From NCBI GenBank assembly GCA_963701715.1, contig CAVPAX010000004.1, positions 372,001-436,000 on the forward strand: 64,000 bases of DNA. The letters run 5' to 3'. A program made the position numbers and the translations under genes. The notes under the pieces were generated by a model, which worked only from the letters and a program-made list of their open reading frames with translations, was not told the origin of the DNA and searched no databases. Position 1 is the first letter of the stretch, and every line of letters starts with the position of its first letter. The DNA comes from Methylotenera_A sp963701715 (lineage in GTDB: Bacteria; Pseudomonadota; Gammaproteobacteria; Burkholderiales; Methylophilaceae). Shown here in pieces: positions 25,644-33,932 of the stretch.

Positions 25644-26669
25644 ATGCAAATCGGCCATCACATTTTAAAGAACAATCTTGTCGTCGCACCTATGGCTGGC
25701 GTCACGGATAGGCCTTTCCGTCAGCTTTGCAAAAAAATGGGTGCCGGGCTGGCTGTTTCTGAGATGGTGACTTCCAACTCGTTGCTATACGGCAGCGAAA
25801 AAACGCGCCGCCGTGCCAACCATGAAGGTGAAGTTGACCCAATCTCGGTACAAATCGCCGGCGCAGATCCGAAAATGATGGCGGAAGCAGCCAAATACAA
25901 TGTAGATAACGGCGCACAGATTATCGACATCAATATGGGCTGCCCAGCCAAAAAAATCTGTAATGTGATGGCAGGTTCGGCGTTGCTTAAAGATGAACCA
26001 CTGGTTGCACAGATTCTTAAAGCTGTGGTAGGTGCAGTGGATGTGCCTGTAACCCTAAAAATCCGTACCGGCTGGGACAAACAAAACCGCAATGCGGTGC
26101 AAATTGCAAAAATGGCCGAAGATATCGGTGTACAGGCGCTTGCCATGCATGGCCGCACCCGTGCCTGCGCCTATCTTGGAGAGGCTGAATACGACACGAT
26201 CGCCGAAGTCAAACAAGCCATTAAAATCCCGCTCATTGCCAATGGTGACATCACCACACCGGAGAAAGCCAAGCACGTACTGGATTACACCGGCGCTGAT
26301 GCAGTGATGATTGGTCGCGCTGCGCAAGGCAAGCCCTGGATTTTTAGGGAAATTGAACATTACCTAAACACTGGCACGCATTTATTGCCGCCAACAGTCG
26401 ATGAGATCCACACCGTAATGCTGGAACATCTGCATGATTTATATACATTTTATGGTGATTTGGCAGGCATGCGCGTGGCACGCAAACATATCTCCTGGTA
26501 CACCAAGGGCTTGGCAGGGTCAGCCGCATTCCGTCACAACATGAACACGTTGCAGACTATTGAATTGCAATTGGGTGCCATCAACGACTTTTTTGCTGAT
26601 CTAAAAACCAAGAATGATCGCCTGGTTTACGCACAAGAAGAGCCTTCAAGCGAGGCATTGGCAGCATAA
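25644..26669 (+). CDS. dusB: DusB, tRNA-dihydrouridine synthase B
   Basis: This 341-residue flavoprotein reduces a specific uridine (U17 in E. coli) in the tRNA D-loop using FMN and NADPH. The TIM-barrel start VVAPMAGVTDRPFRQL, the catalytic cysteine Cys100 in NMGCPAKK, and MHGRTRAC and GIGRAAQ-like (MIGRAAQGKPWIF) FMN-binding elements are all visible. As in many proteobacteria it precedes fis, here by two bases, so the dusB-fis operon is conserved. TATAAAAT at 25607 may be part of its promoter. Confidence 0.95.
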   Translation: MQIGHHILKNNLVVAPMAGVTDRPFRQLCKKMGAGLAVSEMVTSNSLLYGSEKTRRRANHEGEVDPISVQIAGADPKMMAEAAKYNVDNGAQIIDINMGCPAKKICNVMAGSALLKDEPLVAQILKAVVGAVDVPVTLKIRTGWDKQNRNAVQIAKMAEDIGVQALAMHGRTRACAYLGEAEYDTIAEVKQAIKIPLIANGDITTPEKAKHVLDYTGADAVMIGRAAQGKPWIFREIEHYLNTGTHLLPPTVDEIHTVMLEHLHDLYTFYGDLAGMRVARKHISWYTKGLAGSAAFRHNMNTLQTIELQLGAINDFFADLKTKNDRLVYAQEEPSSEALAA

Positions 26670-26671
26670 CC

Positions 26672-26903
26672 ATGGCAAACGAATTAAATCGATTGCGTCA
26701 AAAAATCGCTAGATGAGTACTTCGCTCACCTTAATGGTGAGCCGCCACACGCTATTCATGAAATGGTACTGCAATGCATTGAAAGACCTATGATCGAGTA
26801 TATCCTGAACAAGGTAGGCGGCAACCAAAGCAAAGCAGCTGAAATGCTGGGACTAAATCGCAATACGTTGCGCAAAAAAATGGCGCAGTACAACCTTCAA
26901 TAA
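26672..26903 (+). pseudogene. fis: fis, frameshifted at an A6 run
   Basis: This gene encodes Fis, the small nucleoid-associated DNA-bending and growth-phase regulator. The ATG at 26672 opens MANELNRLRQK, but the frame hits a TGA at 26714 after 14 codons. From the A6 run at 26700-26705 the other frame continues with SLDEYF, then IHEMVLQC and the C-terminal helix-turn-helix GNQSKAAEMLGLNRNTLRKK to a TAA at 26901. Removing one A restores a ~76-residue Fis of normal length and order. No start codon exists in the second frame upstream of the helix region. A sequencing or replication error in the homopolymer is the simplest explanation; transcriptional slippage is possible. Confidence 0.85.
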
Positions 26904-26929
26904 ATTTTTCATATTTTTAAGAGTATTAC

Positions 26930-28513
26930 ATGGCTGTGATCAAAAGAGCTCTCATCAGCGTTTCTGATAAATCAGGGATATTGGAATTAGCAACCGCGCT
27001 AACAAAGTTAAACGTCGAAATCCTTTCTACTGGCGGGACCGCGAAGCTATTTCGTGACAACAACATCCCTGTGACTGAAGTCGGCGACTACACATGCTTT
27101 CCGGAAATGCTGGATGGCCGCGTAAAAACACTGCATCCCAAAGTACATGGCGGCATTCTGGGTCGCCGCGATTTGCCGGAACACGTCGCAGCGATGCAAG
27201 CACAAGGCATTCCCAATATTGATATGGTAGTAGTAAATCTCTACCCGTTCGAAGCAACTGTGGCAAACCCTAACTGTACGCTCGAAGATGCAATTGAAAA
27301 TATCGATATCGGCGGCCCTGCCATGGTGCGCTCAGCCGCCAAAAACTGGAAAGATGTGGCCGTACTAACAGATGCCAGCCAGTATCAAGCCGTTGAGGAC
27401 GAACTTAATAGCACTGGCGCGCTATCGGAGAAAACCACTTTTGCACTTTCTGTTGCCGCGTTTAACCGTATCAGCAACTACGACGGTGCAATTAGTGATT
27501 ATCTCTCCAGCTTTAATGCCGATGGTTCGCGCAACCCATACCCTGCCCAGATGAATAGCCGTTTTGTGAAGCTGCAGGATTTGCGCTACGGCGAAAACCC
27601 ACACCAGACAGCCGCATTCTATCGCGATTTGTACCCCGCACCAGGTTCATTGGTAACGGCACAACAGATACAGGGCAAAGAACTAAGCTACAACAATATA
27701 GCGGATGCTGATGCCGCCTGGGAAGCTGTAAAATCGTTCAGTACGACTACATGCGTGATTGTGAAGCACGCCAATCCATGCGGTGTGGCTTTAGGTAAAG
27801 ATGCGCTGGAAGCCTATAGCAAAGCTTTTCAAACTGACCCCACATCCGCATTTGGCGGCATTATTGCTTTTAACACCAAAGTTGACAGAGCTGCTGCCGA
27901 TGCCGTTTCTAAACAGTTTGTTGAAGTATTGATTGCACCCGAGTACAGCGAAGAGGCTTTGGCGGTATTTGCAGCAAAGGCCAACGTACGCGTGCTTAAA
28001 ATTGCTTTGCCCAAAGGTGGTAATACGCCGTGGGAGCAAGGTAGAAATTCCCATGACAGCAAGCGTGTTGGCTCGGGCTTGTTGGTCCAAACCGCCGATA
28101 ATCACGAAATTTCACAATCAGACTTGAAAATCGTCACCATAAAACAGCCTACTCCACAGCAAATGGCTGATTTGTTATTTGCATGGAATGTTGCTAAATA
28201 CGTGAAATCCAATGCAATTGTATTCTGTGGCAATGGCATGACGTTGGGGGTAGGCGCCGGGCAAATGAGCCGTGTGGACAGCACCAAGATCGCTGCCATT
28301 AAAGCCCAAAATGCCGGCTTGAGCCTGCAAGACTCAGTAGTTGCTTCTGATGCTTTCTTCCCGTTCCGCGATGGTATCGACGTACTAGCAGAGGCAGGTG
28401 CAAGCTGCGTAATTCATCCCGGGGGCAGTATGCGCGACGAAGAAGTCATTGCCGCCGCAAACGAACACGGATTGGCTATGGTATTTACTGGCATTCGCCA
28501 TTTCAGGCACTAG
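26930..28513 (+). CDS. purH: PurH, AICAR transformylase/IMP cyclohydrolase
   Basis: This 527-residue bifunctional enzyme catalyses the last two steps of de novo IMP synthesis. The N-terminal cyclohydrolase domain (about 1-200, with STGGTAKL and LDGRVKTLHPKVHGGIL) and the C-terminal formyltransferase domain, with KHANPCGVA, FGGIIAF and the GAGQMSRVDS segment, are complete. Length and motifs match proteobacterial PurH. purD follows four bases later, forming the frequent purHD operon. Confidence 0.97.
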   Translation: MAVIKRALISVSDKSGILELATALTKLNVEILSTGGTAKLFRDNNIPVTEVGDYTCFPEMLDGRVKTLHPKVHGGILGRRDLPEHVAAMQAQGIPNIDMVVVNLYPFEATVANPNCTLEDAIENIDIGGPAMVRSAAKNWKDVAVLTDASQYQAVEDELNSTGALSEKTTFALSVAAFNRISNYDGAISDYLSSFNADGSRNPYPAQMNSRFVKLQDLRYGENPHQTAAFYRDLYPAPGSLVTAQQIQGKELSYNNIADADAAWEAVKSFSTTTCVIVKHANPCGVALGKDALEAYSKAFQTDPTSAFGGIIAFNTKVDRAAADAVSKQFVEVLIAPEYSEEALAVFAAKANVRVLKIALPKGGNTPWEQGRNSHDSKRVGSGLLVQTADNHEISQSDLKIVTIKQPTPQQMADLLFAWNVAKYVKSNAIVFCGNGMTLGVGAGQMSRVDSTKIAAIKAQNAGLSLQDSVVASDAFFPFRDGIDVLAEAGASCVIHPGGSMRDEEVIAAANEHGLAMVFTGIRHFRH

Positions 28514-28517
28514 AAAA

Positions 28518-29786
28518 ATGAAAATATTAGTCATCGGCAGTGGTGGTCGCGAACATGCTCTTGCTTGGAAGATTGCGCAAAACAAAGAAGTGAGCCGTGT
28601 TTATGTCGCCCCAGGCAATGCTGGCACAGCGCTCAACCCTGATATGGTTAATGTACCTATTTCAAGCGTTAAAGAATTGCTTGAATTTGCGCAAAAAGAG
28701 CAGATTTATTTGACTATCGTCGGGCCAGAGGCTCCATTAAGCCAAGGTGTGGTCGATGCTTTTCGTGCTGCTGGCCTAAAAATTTTCGGCCCAACTAAAG
28801 CTGCAGCTCAGTTAGAAAGCTCAAAAGACTTTGCCAAAGCTTTTATGCAACGGCACGGCATCCCTACCGCAAAGTATCAAACATTCACCGACGCTAAAAA
28901 GGCGCATGATTACGTAAGCGCAGAGGGTGCGCCAATTGTGATTAAAGCTGATGGTTTGGCGGCTGGTAAAGGTGTAGTTGTCGCAATGCATGATGCTGAA
29001 GCGCATTCTGCGATTGATGCCATGTTGTCAGACAACAAGCTCGGCTCTGCTGGCGCCCGTGTGGTGATTGAAGAGTTTTTAACCGGTGAAGAAGCCAGTT
29101 TTATCGTGATGGTGGATGGTAAAAACATACTGGCGCTCGCCACCAGCCAAGACCACAAACGTCTGCTGGACGGTGACAAAGGGCCGAATACGGGCGGCAT
29201 GGGCGCGTATTCCCCCGCCCCAGTTGTCACGCCGGAAATTCACGCGCGTGCAATGCGCGAAGTCATCCGCCCCACCGTTGAGGGCATGAAAAAAGATGGC
29301 ATCCCTTATACAGGCTTTCTCTACGCTGGCTTGATGATTTCTCCAAATGGAAGTATAAAAACCTTAGAGTTTAATTGCCGTATGGGCGATCCTGAAACGC
29401 AGCCGATCATGTTGCGGCTAAAATCAGACTTTGTAACGCTAGCCGAACATGCAGTTGATGGAACACTAGATAAAGTTGAAGCCGAATGGGATAGGCGCAC
29501 TGCGCTTGGTGTGGTAATGGCTTCGCATAATTATCCTGATTCACCGCGCCTTGGTGATGAAATTACAGGACTCCCGAAGGAGTTGATCGATGCACAGGTT
29601 TTCCACGCAGGAACCCAACTGGTCGATGGTAAAGTGGTTACTAGCGGCGGGCGCGTGTTATGTGTGACAACACTTGGTGAGACTGTAAAATTCGCCCAAC
29701 AGCAAGCCTATAAAATCATTGATGGAATTAAGTTTAATGGCGCCCAATTTCGTACCGATATCGGTTTCAGGGCGATTAAAGGTTAA
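28518..29786 (+). CDS. purD: PurD, glycinamide ribonucleotide synthetase
   Basis: This 422-residue ATP-grasp ligase joins phosphoribosylamine and glycine in purine synthesis. It begins MKILVIGSGGREHAL, the standard PurD N-terminus, and includes the ATP-grasp glycine loop KADGLAAGKGVVVA, LDGDKGPNTGGMGAYSP and EFNCRMGDPETQ. The start is the ATG at 28518; an open frame back to 28449 overlaps the end of purH and lacks homology. hemF follows immediately, so purine and haem genes may share a transcript. Confidence 0.96.
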   Translation: MKILVIGSGGREHALAWKIAQNKEVSRVYVAPGNAGTALNPDMVNVPISSVKELLEFAQKEQIYLTIVGPEAPLSQGVVDAFRAAGLKIFGPTKAAAQLESSKDFAKAFMQRHGIPTAKYQTFTDAKKAHDYVSAEGAPIVIKADGLAAGKGVVVAMHDAEAHSAIDAMLSDNKLGSAGARVVIEEFLTGEEASFIVMVDGKNILALATSQDHKRLLDGDKGPNTGGMGAYSPAPVVTPEIHARAMREVIRPTVEGMKKDGIPYTGFLYAGLMISPNGSIKTLEFNCRMGDPETQPIMLRLKSDFVTLAEHAVDGTLDKVEAEWDRRTALGVVMASHNYPDSPRLGDEITGLPKELIDAQVFHAGTQLVDGKVVTSGGRVLCVTTLGETVKFAQQQAYKIIDGIKFNGAQFRTDIGFRAIKG

Positions 29787-29792
29787 GTTATT

Positions 29793-30695
29793 TTGAATAC
29801 ACAAGCAGTATTAAGTTACTTACAAAACTTACAGGCAAAAATCGTAGAAGCCGTAGAACTGGTCGATGGCAAAAACTTTTTACAAGATAGCTGGCAACGT
29901 CCGGAAGGCGGTGGTGGTAACTCTTGCATGCTGGAAGAAGGCAATGTATTTGAACGCGCTGGCGTGGGATTTTCTCATGTACTGGGCAGCAAACTTCCAC
30001 CTTCTGCAAGCGCAGCGCACCCTGAAGCGGCAGGTCGCCCATGGGAAGCTATGGGCGTATCACTCGTATTCCACCCGCGTAATCCGTATGTACCAACAGT
30101 GCATATGAATGTACGCTTTTTTGTAGCAAAAGCTCAAAACAGCTCAGACAAAGATATTTGGTGGTTTGGCGGTGGCATGGATTTAACCCCCTACTACGGC
30201 TTTGAAGAAGATTGCGTGCATTTTCACCGCACCATTAAAACAGCAATTGATGCATTTGGTACAAGCTATTATCCAAAATTTAAAAAAGAATGTGACGAAT
30301 ATTTCTATTTAAAACATCGCAAAGAACCACGTGGCATTGGCGGTATTTTTTATGATGACTTTAACGATCTGGGGTTTGAGCGTAGTTTCGAGTTTCATCG
30401 CGCTGTTGGTGATGCATTTTTGCAAGCCTACTTGCCAATTGTGCAACGCCGTAAAGACACACCTTATGGTGAACGTGAACGCGATTTTCAAGCATACCGC
30501 AGGGGGCGATATGTCGAGTTTAATTTGATTTACGACCGCGGCACCATTTTCGGACTTCAATCCAACGGTCGTACCGAGTCTATCTTGTTATCAATGCCGC
30601 CCATTGTAAAATGGCGCTACGACTGGAAACCGGAAAACGGCAGCGCAGAAGCCAAACTTTATACTGACTTTTTGATTAATAAAGACTGGTTATAG
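29793..30695 (+). CDS. hemF: Oxygen-dependent coproporphyrinogen III oxidase
   Basis: This 300-residue HemF converts coproporphyrinogen III to protoporphyrinogen IX using O2. Seen: the QRPEGGGGNSCMLEEGNVFE-type opening, SVVFHPRNPYVPT-like segment (LVFHPRNPYVPTVHMN), FGGGMDLTPYYGFEED and GRYVEFNLIYDRGT, all HemF hallmarks. The start is an uncommon TTG at 29793, placed seven bases after the purD stop, with AAGG about ten bases upstream. No ATG is available before the conserved region. It implies aerobic haem synthesis. Confidence 0.95.
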   Translation: MNTQAVLSYLQNLQAKIVEAVELVDGKNFLQDSWQRPEGGGGNSCMLEEGNVFERAGVGFSHVLGSKLPPSASAAHPEAAGRPWEAMGVSLVFHPRNPYVPTVHMNVRFFVAKAQNSSDKDIWWFGGGMDLTPYYGFEEDCVHFHRTIKTAIDAFGTSYYPKFKKECDEYFYLKHRKEPRGIGGIFYDDFNDLGFERSFEFHRAVGDAFLQAYLPIVQRRKDTPYGERERDFQAYRRGRYVEFNLIYDRGTIFGLQSNGRTESILLSMPPIVKWRYDWKPENGSAEAKLYTDFLINKDWL

Positions 30696-30753
30696 TATCT
30701 AGCTGTTAATCTGCAGTTTGTGGCTATAATTCTCTTAATACTAGGGAGAAAAA

Positions 30754-32085
30754 ATGCAGGCATTAGAAAAAATCGTCGCCACATTATCAAGTATTGTGTG
30801 GGGGCCACTTATGCTAACGTTACTCGTTGGTACGGGCTTATATCTCACCATTATCCTAAAAGGCATGCAGTTCCGCGCACTGCCTCATGCATTTAAACTC
30901 GTTCTGCATAAAGATCACGGCCATGAAGGTGACATTAGCCATTTTGCTGCGCTAATGACTGCGCTGGCTGCCACAGTAGGTATCGGCAACATTGTCGGTG
31001 TCGCTACTGCAATTACTATGGGTGGCCCAGGCGCAGTATTCTGGATGTGGGTAACCGGCCTAGTGGGTATGGCCACCAAATACAGCGAGGCAGTGCTTGC
31101 AGTAAAATACCGTGAAAAAGGTGCACACGGTATGCGTGGCGGGCCCATGTACTATATCTCCAAGGGTGTAGGTTTGCCGTGGCTAGGCACGTTGTTCGCA
31201 ATATTTACAGCTTGTGCGACTTTCGGCATCGGCAATATGACACAAGCCAATGCAACAGCTAAGATTTTCGAAGCCACTTTTAACATTCCCGCCGAAATCA
31301 CCGGTATTGTGCTCACACTGCTGACTGGCTTGGTGATACTTGGCGGTATCCGCACTATTGGTAAATTCACATCATTTCTTGTGCCATTTATGATTGTGAT
31401 TTATGTAGGTGCCAGCCTCTGGGTGTTAACCATAAACGCAGACCAAATTCCGCATGCATTCCAGCTGATTTTTTACCACGCATTTAACCCGGCGGCGGCT
31501 TCCGGCGGTTTTGTTGGTGCAACAATTGCAGCTGCTATGCGCTTTGGTATTGCACGCGGGGTATTCTCGAATGAGTCTGGCTTAGGGTCTGCGCCAATCG
31601 CAGCAGCAGCAGCGCGCACCAACGACCCAGTCAAACAGGCTCTGGTCAGCATGACTCAAACGTTTATCGATACCCTAGTAGTATGCACTATGACCGCTCT
31701 GGTGATTTTAACCGCCGCTAGCTGGACACAAGGCGTGAGCGCTGCCAGTCTCACCAGCGCAAGCATGGCAGAAACACTAGGTGATGCGGGCAACATCATT
31801 GTTGCTGTAGCTACAGCACTTTTTGCCTACTCTACGCTGATTGGCTGGAACTATTACGGCGAAAAAGCCATTGAATACCTATTTGGTGAGCGTTCTATTA
31901 AAATTTATCGCGTATTTTTTACCGTGGCCGTCATGGTGGGTGCAATGGTAAGTCTAGAGTTCGTTTGGAACTTCTCAGACCTGATGAACGGCATGATGGC
32001 AATCCCCAATTTAATTGCACTTTTATGGCTTTCCCCAATTATCCGTCAAGAAACTGTGCGTTATTTTTCATCCCTTAAAAAATAA
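30754..32085 (+). CDS. Alanine/glycine:cation symporter (AGCS) family protein
   Basis: This 443-residue transporter has about 10-11 membrane segments and the AGCS features GNIVGVATAITMGGPGAVFWMW and SNESGLGSAPIAAAAARTNDP. It should import alanine or glycine with sodium. AGGGAG precedes the ATG, and TATAAT at 30725 may be its -10 element. Just six bases separate it from a second sodium-coupled transporter of a different family, so the two probably form an amino-acid uptake operon. Confidence 0.9.
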   Translation: MQALEKIVATLSSIVWGPLMLTLLVGTGLYLTIILKGMQFRALPHAFKLVLHKDHGHEGDISHFAALMTALAATVGIGNIVGVATAITMGGPGAVFWMWVTGLVGMATKYSEAVLAVKYREKGAHGMRGGPMYYISKGVGLPWLGTLFAIFTACATFGIGNMTQANATAKIFEATFNIPAEITGIVLTLLTGLVILGGIRTIGKFTSFLVPFMIVIYVGASLWVLTINADQIPHAFQLIFYHAFNPAAASGGFVGATIAAAMRFGIARGVFSNESGLGSAPIAAAAARTNDPVKQALVSMTQTFIDTLVVCTMTALVILTAASWTQGVSAASLTSASMAETLGDAGNIIVAVATALFAYSTLIGWNYYGEKAIEYLFGERSIKIYRVFFTVAVMVGAMVSLEFVWNFSDLMNGMMAIPNLIALLWLSPIIRQETVRYFSSLKK

Positions 32086-32091
32086 AAAATC

Positions 32092-33444
32092 ATGAGCATC
32101 CATCGTAGCACTTGGAAAAATCGCTGGACCTTCATGCTGGCTACTGCCGGCTCTGCTATTGGCCTCGGCAACATATGGAAGTTGCCATACATGATTGGCG
32201 TGAATGGCGGTAGTGCTTTTGTGCTAGTGTTTATTGCCTGTATTTTTCTGGTAGGCATCCCACTCATGATGACTGAAATTTTGCTTGGGCGCCGGGCACA
32301 GAAGAATCCGTACGATGGCATGCAAGCACTCGCCAGCGAGGCGCAAGCATCTCATTACTGGAAGTATCTGGGTGGCATGGGAATGATAACAGGCTTGCTG
32401 ATACTGGGTTTTTACAGCGTGATCGGTGGTTGGGTGTTAAGCTACATTGTGGAGGCGGCCAGAAATACTTTCAGTAATATTACAGCGGCACAATCTAGTG
32501 CAAATTTTGACGACTTACTCGCTTCCCCAGTCAATTTACTATTTTGGCACACCGTTTTTATGTTCATGACCATGGCCGTGGTTGCGCATGGCGTAAACTC
32601 CGGGCTGGAGAAAGCTAACAACATCCTTATTCCCGCTTTGTTTGCGATTTTGCTGGTCTTACTCGGCTACAGCATGTCGGTTGGCGATATGCAAACTGCA
32701 TATCAATTTATGTTTAAACCAGACTTTTCAAAAATTACACCTATTGCAGTTTTATCTGCGCTTGGGCATGCCTTTTTCTCCCTCAGTTTGGGCATGGGAG
32801 CCGTCATGGTATATGGTTCATACCTGCAGCGTAATGTCTCGATTGCACGCACGACCATTTATATTGCACTTGTAGATACAGCGCTTGGATTGCTGGTTGG
32901 TTTAGCAATTTACTCGCTAGTTTTTGCCAATCATTTAGAACCCAACGCAGGGCCTGGCTTGATTTTTCAAACACTCCCCATTGCCTTTGGTCACATGCCT
33001 TGGGGCAATCTCATCGGCACGCTGTTTTTTATGCTAGTGGCATTTGCAGCCTGGACGTCTTCAATTTCTCTGGTGGAACCTGCAATCGCGTGGATAGTAG
33101 AGAATACCAAAATTAGACGTAAAACTGCCGCCTGGGGCATTGGCATAATTGTCTGGTTATTGGGTGTTACGGTTGTACTTTCCTTTAATGAGTGGAAAGA
33201 GATTAAAATCGTGTTCGGCCTGAATATTTTTGAAACCCTCGATAAACTCACATCCACCATATTGCTGCCGCTCGGCGGTTTGCTTATGGCAATTTTTGTA
33301 GGCTATTATATGAAGAAAAATCATGTTCAGGAAGAATTGGATTTGAAGGATCGGACTTTTAAATTATGGCGCGCCGCCAATAACATTATTGCACCAATTG
33401 CGATTGCCGCAGTATTTTTATACTTGTTTGGCGTTATTAAGTAA
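32092..33444 (+). CDS. Sodium-dependent (NSS/SNF) family transporter
   Basis: This 450-residue protein belongs to the neurotransmitter:sodium symporter family, of which LeuT is the model. Transmembrane segment 1 carries the unwound GSAIGLGNIWKLP motif with Na+/substrate contacts, then the GGSAFVL segment; about 11-12 membrane segments follow. The substrate is probably an amino acid (Trp/Tyr or branched-chain), which cannot be fixed from sequence. It ends 25 bp before a strong terminator. Confidence 0.9.
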   Translation: MSIHRSTWKNRWTFMLATAGSAIGLGNIWKLPYMIGVNGGSAFVLVFIACIFLVGIPLMMTEILLGRRAQKNPYDGMQALASEAQASHYWKYLGGMGMITGLLILGFYSVIGGWVLSYIVEAARNTFSNITAAQSSANFDDLLASPVNLLFWHTVFMFMTMAVVAHGVNSGLEKANNILIPALFAILLVLLGYSMSVGDMQTAYQFMFKPDFSKITPIAVLSALGHAFFSLSLGMGAVMVYGSYLQRNVSIARTTIYIALVDTALGLLVGLAIYSLVFANHLEPNAGPGLIFQTLPIAFGHMPWGNLIGTLFFMLVAFAAWTSSISLVEPAIAWIVENTKIRRKTAAWGIGIIVWLLGVTVVLSFNEWKEIKIVFGLNIFETLDKLTSTILLPLGGLLMAIFVGYYMKKNHVQEELDLKDRTFKLWRAANNIIAPIAIAAVFLYLFGVIK

Positions 33445-33469
33445 ATTAGATTTGTATAAATTAAGCCAC

Positions 33470-33501
33470 AAAAAAGCCAGCTATTTTGAGCTGGCTTTTT
33501 A
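33470..33501. terminator. Bidirectional terminator
   Basis: AAAAAAGCCAGCT and AGCTGGCTTTTT flank a six-base loop. The A-run on the left and T-run on the right serve both the transporter gene and the convergent cytochrome gene. Confidence 0.9.
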
Positions 33502-33519
33502 ACTTGGCTTTAGCCAATA

Positions 33520-33834
33520 TTACATTGACAAAATCCATTGAACGATTGATTTGATATCTTCGTCTTTTACTTGTGGACTATTAGCTGGCATTGGCATAGG
33601 ACCCCAAACACCACTACCACCCGCTTTAACTTTAGCAACCAGTTTTGCTTCTGCACCTTTATCGCCTTTGTACTTAGCTGCAACATCTTTATAAGATGGG
33701 CCTAATACTTTTTTATCTATGCTATGGCAAGCTAAACAACCGCTTTTTTGAGCAAGTGCCTGCCCATCAGCAGCGCTAACTTGACCAGTTAATAACACCA
33801 TTGACGCAGCGATCATCGTTAATAAAACCTTCAT
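33520..33834 (-). CDS. Small class I cytochrome c (c551/c-8 type)
   Basis: This 104-residue periplasmic monohaem cytochrome has a signal peptide (residues 1-21, ending GQVSAA), the haem-binding CLACH (Cys33, Cys36, His37), GPSYKDVAAKY typical of c551-like proteins, and a distal Met in GPMPMPAN. The mature domain of ~80 residues fits cytochrome c551 or c-8, which shuttle electrons to terminal oxidases or nitrite reductases. In methylotrophs it could also accept electrons downstream of methanol dehydrogenase's cytochrome; that is speculation. The start is ATG 33834 because AAGGAGA lies upstream. Confidence 0.92.
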   Translation of the reverse strand: MKVLLTMIAASMVLLTGQVSAADGQALAQKSGCLACHSIDKKVLGPSYKDVAAKYKGDKGAEAKLVAKVKAGGSGVWGPMPMPANSPQVKDEDIKSIVQWILSM

Positions 33835-33932
33835 GCTATCTCCTTGAATTATTGTAAAAAAGTAAGTAATCTTTGCATTAGATATCATACCAATAATTTA
33901 CAAATGCACAATAGCCTTCGCAGGTTTTATAG

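Noticed and set aside
26706..26716. prfB-like programmed +1 frameshift in fis
   Set aside because: A shift at AGA-UGA would give a junction without the conserved SLD residues, and no internal Shine-Dalgarno stimulator precedes it; an indel in A6 fits better.
28449..28517. N-terminal extension of purD
   Set aside because: It overlaps the purH C-terminus in another frame; the classical start MKILVIGSGG lies at 28518.
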